A stretch of DNA of 64,000 nt from Trebonia sp964581815 (GTDB lineage Bacteria; Actinomycetota; Actinomycetes; Streptosporangiales; Streptosporangiaceae): the NCBI GenBank assembly GCA_964581815.1, contig CAZORE010000020.1, positions 1-64,000 on the forward strand, read 5' to 3'. Below are positions 16,548 to 23,431 of the stretch, piece after piece. Under the pieces are notes generated by a model, which was not told the DNA's origin, made no database searches, and was given only the letters and a program-made list of their open reading frames with translations. Each line of letters opens with the position of its first letter. The first letter of the stretch is position 1. Position numbers and translations under genes: made by a program.

Positions 16548-16620
16548 TGGCCTTCTCCTGTGCTCACGGGCGCCCATGCGGGCCTGTGCCCGCATGGGCG
16601 GCATTCGATTCACTTTCAGC

Positions 16621-16652
16621 TACTAACACGCATAGGAGATACGGTCCGTTCA
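16621..16652 (-). promoter_or_regulatory. ECF-type promoter B (membrane protein-hydrolase operon)
   Basis: On the minus strand, TGAAC (16652-16648), 17 bases and CGTGTTAGTA (16630-16621) repeat the promoter pattern of sites A, C and D, 74 bases upstream of the membrane-protein start. TCCTA before CGTG and TAGTA after it form the BlaI-like dyad. A leader of about 70 bases would follow. Confidence 0.8.
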
Positions 16653-16811
16653 GCAGGACAGCCCAAGAGGAAGTGCGATGTGGATCACACCCCACATGTC
16701 CGGTTCGAGGGAGAAAGAGCACGTCATCTCGATGCAGCGGTCAAGTGCGGGTATCCGCCGGCGGCTGCTCGCGCCTCAGCCCGCGATGACCGTGCCGGGC
16801 AATCGGCACCT

Positions 16812-17273
16812 CTAGCCGTCGGACGGGGTGCCCCGTCGGCGCTCCGCCAGGATCGCCAGCCTGTGCAAGATGGCGGCCGGCGGCTCTCCCGTTGCCTCAT
16901 GCAGCTCGCTCAGCAGCACTACGGAGATCACGTGCAGGCCGGCCATGAAGTCTCCTAGACCGTCCGCGTCGACCGGAATGAGCGTGCCCGCGGCCCACGC
17001 CTCCAGCTCGGGTGAGTCTAGGCCAGCGGTGAGCAGCGCGATCGCCAGTTGCATGGCGGCGGCCATGGTCTCGCCGGGCGTCCCCCGCACCGGCCGGGCC
17101 TGCACCGGCGCGGCCTGGTCGCCGCCGGTGTCCGATTCTGGCGCGCGCCGGGCGTCTCCGCGTTCCGGATCGCGGCGGGGCCACCGTCGGAGGCGCCGGG
17201 GCTGGCCATCTGTCGTTGGGTCCGCACGTCCGGCGGGCGCCCCGGGGAGGCTGTTCTGGCGATGGATCCTCAT
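16812..17273 (-). CDS. Hypothetical protein downstream of the M56 peptidase gene
   Basis: This 153-residue frame begins with an Arg/Pro-rich, probably disordered part. It ends with a well-behaved helical segment (AMQLAIALLTAGLDSPELEAW, then LGDFMAGLHVISVVLLSELH and ILHRLAILAERRRG). I do not recognise the family. The real start could be the internal ATG near 17067, which would give only the helical 84-residue part. It lies 53 bases after the M56 peptidase gene on the same strand, so it may be the third gene of the blaI operon. Confidence 0.5.
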   Translation of the reverse strand: MRIHRQNSLPGAPAGRADPTTDGQPRRLRRWPRRDPERGDARRAPESDTGGDQAAPVQARPVRGTPGETMAAAMQLAIALLTAGLDSPELEAWAAGTLIPVDADGLGDFMAGLHVISVVLLSELHEATGEPPAAILHRLAILAERRRGTPSDG

Positions 17274-17326
17274 GCCTGGGAACACGGGGCGGGACGGGAG
17301 ATTGTTCAGCCGGCTGCGGTCCGGGA

Positions 17327-18274
17327 TCAGGCCGCCGGCAGCTTTCCCAGGGCGAGCGCGACCACGGCGGGGGTCAGGGCCAGCAGCACCGGAGTCAGGG
17401 CGAGCACCGCCGCCGCGGCGCCGAGCAGTCGCCGCCGGGCGCGCCCAAGCGGCTCGCTGGGTCCAAGGAGCCGGTGGATCCGCTGGATCGAGTCGGTGGC
17501 GCCCGCGGCCAGGGTCGACGCGGGAGTGTCGGCCGTGGCGAGGACGACCAGGGCGGTAGCGAGCAGCCGAGGATTGCAAGACCGGGTGGCCGCGTCGTCG
17601 GCGTGCAGTTCCACCAGCCTGGCCACCTGCTCTTCTGCGTCACGCATCAGCGGCAGGAACGGAAGTACCTCGCGGCCGATCCTCGCCAGGGCCAGGAGCC
17701 GGTGATGACGACCGGTCAGGTGCGCTCGCTCGTGTGCCAGGACCGCGTCCAGTTGTCCGGGATCGAGCGCCTGCACGGCGCCGGTAGTGAGGATCACCGT
17801 GGGCTGCCGGCCGGCCACGCAGTAGGCCGCCGGCTGTGCATGCTCCACAAGCACGGCTCCCAGGGCCGGTTTTGGTTGCCCGACCAGCCGCGCGGCCTGA
17901 GCGTGCCTGCTGGCCTCCCGGCCGGCGGCGCGGAAGTGGCCTACCGCCGTGAGCGTGGTGCGGGCTACGACAGCGCCAGCCAGGATGAGACCGAGCCCGG
18001 CGACCGTGGCCCCGCCTGGGGTGCCATAGGTGGCGCGAAGCCGGTGCACGCAGGCTCCGATCAGGTTACTCAGTCCCGCCCCGAGGGCGGTCGCGTGAAC
18101 GGCCAGCGTCAGGCCGGCCAGCCCGAGCGCGATGATCACCGACCATCCCGCGGCCAGGTAGATGACGATAGCCAGCAGCGGCGCGCGGGCCGTCCACCGG
18201 GCCCGGCTGAGCATCCGAGGCCCCAGGATGCCAAGACAGGCCGCGTAGACCACCAGCACCGCGGCGACGGTCAC
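17327..18274 (-). CDS. M56-family membrane metallopeptidase (BlaR1-like, without sensor domain)
   Basis: This 315-residue protein has three to four N-terminal transmembrane helices, the zinc motif LAHERAHLTGRHH (HExxH) near residue 180, the third ligand region ELHADDAA, and one C-terminal hydrophobic segment. It matches the BlaR1/MecR1 peptidase core of family M56 but lacks the extracellular penicillin-binding sensor domain. In BlaR/BlaI systems the peptidase triggers destruction of the BlaI repressor. Its start overlaps the BlaI gene (ATGA), which strongly supports a matched pair. It is predicted to be induced from promoter C. Confidence 0.88.
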   Translation of the reverse strand: MTVAAVLVVYAACLGILGPRMLSRARWTARAPLLAIVIYLAAGWSVIIALGLAGLTLAVHATALGAGLSNLIGACVHRLRATYGTPGGATVAGLGLILAGAVVARTTLTAVGHFRAAGREASRHAQAARLVGQPKPALGAVLVEHAQPAAYCVAGRQPTVILTTGAVQALDPGQLDAVLAHERAHLTGRHHRLLALARIGREVLPFLPLMRDAEEQVARLVELHADDAATRSCNPRLLATALVVLATADTPASTLAAGATDSIQRIHRLLGPSEPLGRARRRLLGAAAAVLALTPVLLALTPAVVALALGKLPAA

Positions 18275-18651
18275 CGGGACTCCCCAGCCCTGGGCTCACC
18301 GAGCGCCCGGTCGAGCGCCTCGCGCAACAGTGCCGCGTCGTGGGGGCTCATCTGCAGCGCGAAATGCGCCAGCGCGGTGCGCCGGTCCGGGCTGGTGGCC
18401 AGCGCGTCGTTCATCAGCGCCGCGGTGTAACTGGACCGGGACCCGGTGGGCTCGTAGCGCCAGGCCCTGCCGTCCCGCTCCCGCCGCAGCCACCCCTTGC
18501 GGCACAGGTTCTCCATCACCGTCATCACGGTGGTGTACGCCAGAGCCCGTTCGTCATGGAGGGCGTCGACCATCTCGCGGACCAGCATCGGCCGGCCTCG
18601 TTCCCACAGCCGATCCATGATCACGGCTTCCAGCTCACCGAAACGTCGCAT
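18271..18651 (-). CDS. blaI: BlaI/MecI-family repressor
   Basis: This 126-residue winged-helix repressor carries the hallmark segments LEAVIMDRLWERGRPMLVRE and AYTTVMTVMENLCRKGWL, followed by the wing RERDGRAWRYEP and a dimerisation helix. Family members bind TACTA-N-TAGTA-type dyads and are inactivated by a partner M56 protease; here the protease gene overlaps by 4 bases. ATG 18651 has GGAG 5 bases upstream. Its own promoter (C) carries a TTCTA...TAGTA dyad, and three neighbouring promoters carry related dyads, so it probably represses the whole cluster. Confidence 0.92.
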   Translation of the reverse strand: MRRFGELEAVIMDRLWERGRPMLVREMVDALHDERALAYTTVMTVMENLCRKGWLRRERDGRAWRYEPTGSRSSYTAALMNDALATSPDRRTALAHFALQMSPHDAALLREALDRALGEPRAGESR

Positions 18652-18699
18652 CCTCACTCCCGAACGTGGCTGTGCCAGACGGCCCGCCCACCTGTTACC

Positions 18700-18731
18700 T
18701 ACTACCACGGATAGAACAACCCCGCGGTTCA
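18700..18731 (-). promoter_or_regulatory. ECF-type promoter C (blaI-M56 operon), overlapping BlaI-like site
   Basis: On the minus strand, TGAAC (18731-18727) is followed by 17 bases and CGTGGTAGTA (18709-18700). The element lies about 50 bases upstream of the blaI start. TTCTA and TAGTA flank the central 7 bases, matching a BlaI-type dyad over the -10 region. Confidence 0.8.
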
Positions 18732-18810
18732 GGTGCCGGCTCCTTTCTCCGGGCCAGCCACGTCCCCGTGGCCAGCAGTCCGGCGAATCTCCAACCGGGG
18801 CGGCTACGGT

Positions 18811-18844
18811 TGAACATAACACATCTACTATTCGTGTTAGTAGA
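18811..18844 (+). promoter_or_regulatory. ECF-type promoter D (sigma-factor gene) with perfect BlaI-like palindrome
   Basis: TGAAC at 18811-18815, 17 bases, then CGTGTTAGTA from 18833 form the promoter. TCTACTA (18824-18830) and TAGTAGA (18838-18844) form a perfect 7-base dyad around TTCGTGT. The expected transcription start is about the A of the ATG at 18846, so the sigma-factor message is probably leaderless. The match to sites A-C implies that the encoded sigma factor reads its own promoter. Confidence 0.83.
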
Positions 18845-18845
18845 T

Positions 18846-19394
18846 ATGACTGCTAACACAACTGCTCGGGAGGACGGGCCGGGCGGCGACCCCGACGCCG
18901 TAATCCGCGAGCTGTACTCGGACCATGCCAGTGCCCTGCACGGTTACGTCGAGCGGTTCTGTCCGGACCGGGCGAGCGCGGACGACATCGTGCAAGAGAC
19001 TTTCATCCGGGCCTGGCGTCACCTGCCTGCGCTGATCGCCGATGACCGGCCGATCCGGCCGTGGCTGTTCCGCGTCGCGCGCAACTTGCTGACCGACGCG
19101 AGCCGGGCCGCGCGGGCCCGGCCGATGACCGTGCCGGGCCAGGCGGCCGGTGAGGCCGAGACCGATTCCGGACTGGAGGGGGTCCTGGACCGCCAGCTCG
19201 TTTCCGACGCGCTCCAGCACCTGTCGCCCGCGCACCAGACCGTGCTCGTAGAGGCCTTCTACCGGGGCGGGACCATGGCCGCGATCGCCCGTGAGCTCGG
19301 CATACCGCACGGCACGGCCAGGTCACGGTTGCACCACGCGCTTGCTGCCATGCGCAAGCAGTTCCAGGAGCACGACGCGATCACGGCTTCCTGA
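18846..19394 (+). CDS. ECF RNA polymerase sigma factor
   Basis: This 182-residue sigma-70 family factor has region 2 at about residues 20-90 (LYSDHASALHGYVERF, DDIVQETFIRAWRH, PWLFRVARNLLTD) and region 4 at about 120-175 (LSPAHQTVLVEAFYRGGTMAAIARELG, GTARSRLHHALAAMR). It has no extra C-terminal domain. ATG 18846 directly follows a promoter/operator, so the message is likely leaderless. The stop overlaps the next gene (TGATG), which encodes a membrane protein and may be its regulator. The shared TGAAC-N17-CGTGKTAGTA elements nearby are its likely targets; this is inference from position and repetition. Confidence 0.92.
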   Translation: MTANTTAREDGPGGDPDAVIRELYSDHASALHGYVERFCPDRASADDIVQETFIRAWRHLPALIADDRPIRPWLFRVARNLLTDASRAARARPMTVPGQAAGEAETDSGLEGVLDRQLVSDALQHLSPAHQTVLVEAFYRGGTMAAIARELGIPHGTARSRLHHALAAMRKQFQEHDAITAS

Positions 19395-20005
19395 TGAGCA
19401 GCCGGCCGCCTTGGGATATCACGGCCACCACTGCCGACGACGAGAAGGCAGCTGCTGTCAAAGGGGCCAAGTTCGTTCGGCGCCTGACCGGGGTGTTGCT
19501 GCTCACGGCGGCCGCCCTGGACCTGACCCGGTGCTGTCTCGTCATGGCCGCGGCCAGGCATCCGGGGCCGGCCGCGGCACTGGTCGGCACCGGGCTGGCC
19601 GCAGCCGCACTGACCGCGCGGACCGCTCGCGGATGCCAGGCCGGCCGGCGCTGGGCAGGCTGGACCGCATTGCTCATCGGCGCCGCGTCGACCCCGCAAG
19701 CGGCCGCGTCCGGCTTCCGCGGCCCCTACACCATCCCCGACACAGCCACCGCTGCGCTCGGGCTGCTGCTGGCCATCACCATCCTGGCGACCGCAGGCCG
19801 GATAGACCATCGGACCCCGGATCCGGTTACGTGCCGGATTCGGCCAGCTGCCGGATGCGGGCCACGATTCGGTCCGCTTCGTCCTCGGAGATCGGGGCGA
19901 ACCGGTTTTCTAGGTCCCCGTTCTCATGCTCGTAAAGCAGCGCGCTGCGCGCCCACTTCAGGTCGACGCCAAACGTCTCATCGCGCTCGCCACCGTCACG
20001 CTTGA
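19394..20005 (+). CDS. Membrane protein translationally coupled to the sigma factor, with antisense read-through tail
   Basis: The first about 140 residues contain four predicted transmembrane helices (for example VRRLTGVLLLTAAALDLTRC and ATAALGLLLAITILATAG) and look like a complete small membrane protein. The start overlaps the sigma-factor stop (TGATG). It lacks the zinc-binding anti-sigma motif, so a role as anti-sigma factor is only a guess from position. The last about 60 residues are Arg-rich and are encoded antisense to the putative immunity gene (19827-20087). This suggests the original stop codon was lost when the toxin/immunity segment joined here. Confidence 0.65.
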   Translation: MSSRPPWDITATTADDEKAAAVKGAKFVRRLTGVLLLTAAALDLTRCCLVMAAARHPGPAAALVGTGLAAAALTARTARGCQAGRRWAGWTALLIGAASTPQAAASGFRGPYTIPDTATAALGLLLAITILATAGRIDHRTPDPVTCRIRPAAGCGPRFGPLRPRRSGRTGFLGPRSHARKAARCAPTSGRRQTSHRARHRHA

Positions 20006-20087
20006 TCCGGCGGAGCACGCCAGCCGGGTGCTCAAGGCTGCTGGAGTCGTCGATGATCGCGTAGTAGGTGATCTCTTCAGCCATCAC
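19827..20087 (-). CDS. Putative immunity/antitoxin protein next to the RelA-fold toxin gene
   Basis: This 86-residue acidic protein (EITYYAIIDDSSSLEHPAG near the start, DLENRFAPISEDEADRIVAR near the end) has no enzymatic motif. It overlaps the 3' end of the RelA/SpoT-fold gene by 11 bases and follows it on the same strand. Small acidic proteins in that position are the usual immunity partners of polymorphic toxins, and I recall similar proteins beside such genes in other actinomycetes. It has no signal peptide. The immunity role is inferred from context. Confidence 0.65.
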   Translation of the reverse strand: MMAEEITYYAIIDDSSSLEHPAGVLRRIKRDGGERDETFGVDLKWARSALLYEHENGDLENRFAPISEDEADRIVARIRQLAESGT

Positions 20088-21227
20088 TTTCCTCCCGGTG
20101 GTAATCAGCGATATCGGCGACTCCTGGCGGAATCGGGATCATGATATTTACCCGACGCTGGAACTCCTTGAGCTCCGAAGTCTCTTGATCGGCCTCGGAG
20201 GTCTGGTCTGTAATGCTACGGATACGCTCGTACGCCTTGTGAGTTAGTTCCTTTGCCTCAAGGCTCGCTTGCGTGTGAAACTGTACTTCAAAGATCACGC
20301 GCGATTCCGGTTCTCCCCACCGGGAGTTGATGCCCTTGTACTGGTCGCTCTCCCACGTATTGCGCCGTTCCACCTGCGTGAAGCCTTTCGCCTCAAGCCG
20401 CCCGACATCCTTCATGACGCCCGCGGAATAGGCGGTCTCGCTGTACTGGAAGGTGAAGCGGACCACGTCGGTGATCTGAGCAAGGGTTTCTGCGGGCGAG
20501 CGCCCTTTCGTCCGCATCCGGTCCGCCACCTTCTCCTTTAGGCGGTCTGGGCCCTTAAAGCGGTGCTCGAAGCCGGCCAGGCGGCGGGTCGGGTNNNNNN
20601 NNNNNNNNNNNNNNNNNNNNNNNNNNNNNNNNNNNNNNNNNNNNNNNNNNNNNNNNNNNNNNNNNNNNNNNNNNNNNNNNNNNNNNNNNNNNNNAGGCGG
20701 TCTGGGCCCTTAAAGCGGTGCTCGAAGCCGGCCAGGCGGCGGGTCGGGTCCTGGGCCTCGACGGCGAGCACGCCGGGGATGATGGCGCGCTCGGCGACCT
20801 CGCTGATGCGGGCGCACGCTTGGTCGATTTCCTTGTTCTGCGCGTCGTCGAGCCTGCGGCCGCCCGCGCCGCGCCAGGAGCCGTCGGCGGGCTGGGCAGC
20901 GGAACCGCCCCGTTCGGCATACCCGTACTTGACCTTGATCTTCTCCCAGGCGGCCCGGAACCCGGGTAGCGCCTCGGACCAGGAGCGGGCCGCGTCGCTT
21001 GAGCGCTCGGCGACGGCGCGGTACCTGAGGTGCTCGGCCGCGCGCCGCTCCGGATCGGTGAGGACGGCCAGGCGGTGCCGGTCGGCGGCCGGCCCGGCGC
21101 CTGGGGAGTTCCGGTCGGCGGCCTGGTCCGCGTCGGGGCCGGGGTGCCTCCGCCCTGCTCGGCCAGGGGGCGGGTCAGCGTCGGCTGGCTCTGGCCGGCC
21201 GGCCCACTCAACGCCCATCGTGACCAT
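20077..21227 (-). CDS. RelA/SpoT-fold nucleotidyltransferase toxin-like protein (interrupted by an assembly gap)
   Basis: As printed the gene is split by 100 N. Removing the N run and one copy of the flanking 55-bp repeat (155 bases) restores one 331-residue frame. The N-terminal part is Pro/Ala-rich. The C-terminal domain (about 165-320) has the alarmone-synthetase pattern: FEHRFKGPDRLKEKVADR (Lys/Arg substrate region), DVVRFTF with Asp202, SDQYKGINSRW, and FEVQFHTQASLEAKELTH with Glu262 and Gln264 in the E-x-Q catalytic motif. Such domains occur in toxins that make (p)ppApp/ppGpp or pyrophosphorylate tRNA. It lacks HD and TGS domains. The 3' overlap with a small acidic gene suggests toxin/immunity. 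ATG 21227 has no good ribosome-binding site, so the start is uncertain. Confidence 0.75.
20540..20749. other. Assembly gap 1: 100 N between identical 55-bp repeats
   Basis: Bases 20540-20594 and 20695-20749 are identical, and exactly 100 N lie between them. This is the signature of two contigs that overlap by one k-mer but were joined by a fixed-size gap. Collapsing it puts the flanking reading frames of the RelA-fold gene in register, which supports the artefact reading. Confidence 0.93.
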
Positions 21228-21396
21228 CCAGCCCGGAACCCGATTTGGCTCGCCCGGCCTAATGCCGCCGCCGTCTACCTGCTCACATTGGGGAAACGGA
21301 TATGGCCGACATTGGGTTCAGCCGAGGGCGCGTGCGGGCAGCCCGCGCCAGCCTGGCCGCCAACCGCATCGCGGCCGACCCGCCCGGCCACCCCGA

Positions 21397-22518
21397 TCAC
21401 CCGGTTCCGGCCCACTCGTGGTTGGTCCCTTGGTGAAGCGCCCGGTAGATGCGGTCGCGGAGGGCGTTGGCGGCCTGGTTGGTGAGTGTCTTGTCCAGGT
21501 CGCGGAGGACGACGCGGACGAGGAGGTTCTGCTGCCCCGGCCTGGCGCCGAGGCGGCCGATCGCTGAGGCGGGCAGGTCCTGGTAGGCGGTGGCGGAAAG
21601 CACCCGGACCTCCTCAACACAGCCGGTGTCGGTGCCGAGGGCATCGCGGACCCGGTCGCCGAGAGTTTCCTCGTCTTCGTCATCGGGGACAGCGACGGAC
21701 AGGTCCCGGATGACGGCGGGCATCGACGAGACAGGCTGGTACCTGGCCAGATCGAGCATCTGGCTGGCGACCCGGGGATCGGCCGCGCGCAGCAGCCGGA
21801 TGTCGGGGATGTGCTTGGCCAGCATCACCAGCCGGTCCAAGCCCATGCCAAGGGCGAGTCCGCTGTGGCCGGGCAGCCCGGCGGCGGCCAGGACACCGCG
21901 ATGGGCGAGGCCGCATTCCCAGACCTCCACCCAGCGGCCGTCGTGCTGCACATCGACCTGGCGGCCTTCGAGCGTGTACGGATGAGTGCGCGGCTGGTGG
22001 CGGTGGGGCAGAGCGGGGACGAGCGCCTCGAGGAGGATCGCGATCATCTGGTCCATGTCGGTGCTGCTCATCGGCCGCCGGGTGATCCGCCACAGGTCGA
22101 GCTGGTGCGGGGTGCCGGCGTGCTGCCAGTCGATGGCGTCCCGGCGGTAAGCCATCCCCGGGCAGGCGAGCAGCACGTCGTCGCCGGGCTGGCGGGCGAG
22201 CCGGGCCAGCGCCGGGGGGATCATGGCGCTGGAATGGCTGCGCAGCATGGTCCCGGCGTCCACGTACCGGGTGTAGCGGGTATCCCTGGTGATCGCCTCA
22301 GCCGGGTACCCGAGCCGGTCATAGTTGTCGGCAACTGGCACGATCCGGGGACCGCGGCACCAGCGGACCTCGCAACCCCAGGCGCGGCCCAGCGCGTCCA
22401 CGGCCTGGCCGACGATGATCTGGATGGCATGGGGGCCTTCGGCGGGGTCGGACAGGTCCCGCAGGCTCAGGTCTCGCTGCAACTGCGCGCGATCGAGATA
22501 GGAAACAGGGCTGGACAC
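21397..22518 (-). CDS. Stand-alone PheRS-like protein: class II aaRS core fused to an FDX-ACB domain
   Basis: This 373-residue protein joins a class II aminoacyl-tRNA synthetase core of the PheS type to a C-terminal ferredoxin-fold anticodon-binding (FDX-ACB) domain. Motif 2 is visible in AGTMLRSHSSAMIPPALARL (about residue 90-110) and motif 3 in GLALGMGLDRLVMLAKHIPD (about 225-245). The FDX-ACB part starts at about residue 270 (MPAVIRDLSVAVPDDED). This is the architecture of monomeric mitochondrial PheRS, not of bacterial alpha2-beta2 PheRS. It may be an accessory Phe-tRNA synthetase, or an amino-acid ligase used in modification or natural-product synthesis. GTG 22518 has GAGGAG upstream. 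The preceding leader is structured. No pheS/pheT pair is nearby. Confidence 0.78.
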   Translation of the reverse strand: MSSPVSYLDRAQLQRDLSLRDLSDPAEGPHAIQIIVGQAVDALGRAWGCEVRWCRGPRIVPVADNYDRLGYPAEAITRDTRYTRYVDAGTMLRSHSSAMIPPALARLARQPGDDVLLACPGMAYRRDAIDWQHAGTPHQLDLWRITRRPMSSTDMDQMIAILLEALVPALPHRHQPRTHPYTLEGRQVDVQHDGRWVEVWECGLAHRGVLAAAGLPGHSGLALGMGLDRLVMLAKHIPDIRLLRAADPRVASQMLDLARYQPVSSMPAVIRDLSVAVPDDEDEETLGDRVRDALGTDTGCVEEVRVLSATAYQDLPASAIGRLGARPGQQNLLVRVVLRDLDKTLTNQAANALRDRIYRALHQGTNHEWAGTG

Positions 22519-22527
22519 GGTGACTCC

Positions 22528-22671
22528 TCGCTCAAGCGAACCGGCTGGGGACGTTCCTCCCGGCCCGGGGTTCACCTGAGCGAAGCCGGTGGCCTAACGC
22601 GGCGCAGCGCCTCCCAGCGGCCCACCCCGGGCCGGGAGGCGAGGAAATCGCTGTGCCAGCAACTCAGTCAC
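22528..22671 (-). promoter_or_regulatory. Structured 5' leader of the PheRS-like gene with a possible leader peptide
   Basis: On the minus strand, a 25-codon frame (GTG 22671 to TAG 22594) contains a rare TTT Phe codon. It overlaps a long stem: CGCCTCC/GGAGGCG and CGGCCC/GGGCCG at 22608-22641 with a 5-base loop. Downstream, two pairings compete. TGAGCGA (22577-22583) pairs with TCGCTCA (22528-22534, next to the ribosome-binding site), and AGCCGGT (22584-22590) pairs with ACCGGCT (22540-22546). The pairings cross, so only one can form at a time. The layout suggests attenuation or translational control; no T-box sequence is evident. Confidence 0.5.
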
Positions 22672-22997
22672 GACAACCAGGCTAGCCCTCCCGCGGACCC
22701 CACGGCGAATGAAATTGCCGCGCAGGGTTGAGTGCGCTCCGCCCGTGGCGGCCCTTTCCGTGAGGCGGCCAGCCGAGTGCGTCGAAGACGGCGATGGGGG
22801 GACCACCTTTCAACTACCGCCGGCAAGGCTAGCCTGCGAGGCAGACGAGCCGAGAGCCGCTCGCCCAGTAGCCTGGGTAACCTCGGATCGGCGAGTTCCG
22901 GGTCCCTCATGCGCCGGGACGGTGGGGGCATTTCCGCTGGGAGGGTTCCGGATGAAGGCGACAGCGGCCGTAGGCGGGTTGCCTCCTGCCAACCAAC
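22672..22997. other. Intergenic stretch upstream of the PheRS-like and DUF1801 genes
   Basis: About 325 bases between divergent genes. No family-like protein is encoded in any frame. The segment should hold the promoters of both the PheRS-like leader (minus) and the DUF1801 gene (plus), but I see no convincing -35/-10 pair. Several short GC-rich dyads are present without a clear pattern. Confidence 0.5.
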
Positions 22998-23393
22998 GTG
23001 GTGGTGAGCGTGCGCGCTGATTCGCGAGTGGATGACTACATCGGCAGGCTGCCGGACTGGCAGCAGGCCATCTGCCAGCAGGTACGCCAACTGGTGCACG
23101 CCGCGGATCCCGAGGTCGAGGAGACCATCAAGCGGTCCGTACGGCCGTACTTCGTCCTGCAAGGCAACATATGCGCGCTGCTGGCGGCGAAGGACCACGT
23201 CAACGTCTTCATCTACGACCCCACCGTCGCCGACCCGCACCACATCATCAACCAAGGCCACGGTAACGCGACCGCCCGGGCCGTCCAGGTCTACAACGGC
23301 GACGCGATCAACGGCCCCGCCCTGGTAGCGATGTTCCGGGCCGTCATCGCCAACAACCGCGCGGGCGGCTGGCGGCGCACGACAGGCGCCTAG
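22998..23393 (+). CDS. DUF1801 (YdhG-like) protein
   Basis: This 131-residue protein has the DUF1801 pattern: VDDYIGRLPDWQQAICQQVR, then PEVEETIKRSVRPYFVLQG and LLAAKDHVNVFIYDP. The family adopts a small alpha/beta fold with unknown function and is common in actinomycetes and firmicutes. The start is ambiguous because of the run GTGGTGGTGAGCGTG. GTG 23010 has a better ribosome-binding site (GGTGGTGAG) and would remove four residues. It is monocistronic and converges with the F420-type reductase gene. Confidence 0.75.
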   Translation: MVVSVRADSRVDDYIGRLPDWQQAICQQVRQLVHAADPEVEETIKRSVRPYFVLQGNICALLAAKDHVNVFIYDPTVADPHHIINQGHGNATARAVQVYNGDAINGPALVAMFRAVIANNRAGGWRRTTGA

Positions 23394-23431
23394 GGGCCAG
23401 CGGGCAGGCGGAACTCACCCGCAACCGGGCC

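Noticed and set aside
18816..18840. A housekeeping -35/-10 pair in front of the sigma-factor gene
   Set aside because: TTGAAC and TACTAT are only 10 bases apart, too close for a sigma-70 promoter; the ECF arrangement fits better.
20540..20749. 55-bp direct repeats as target-site duplications of a mobile element
   Set aside because: Identical length at all three N gaps and exact 100-N spacers show an assembly origin.
22780..22820. AGGTGGTCCC-like sequence on the minus strand resembling the T-box antiterminator
   Set aside because: The rest of the T-box (specifier loop, full AGGTGGNACCGCG) is absent, so a T-box is not supported before the PheRS-like gene.
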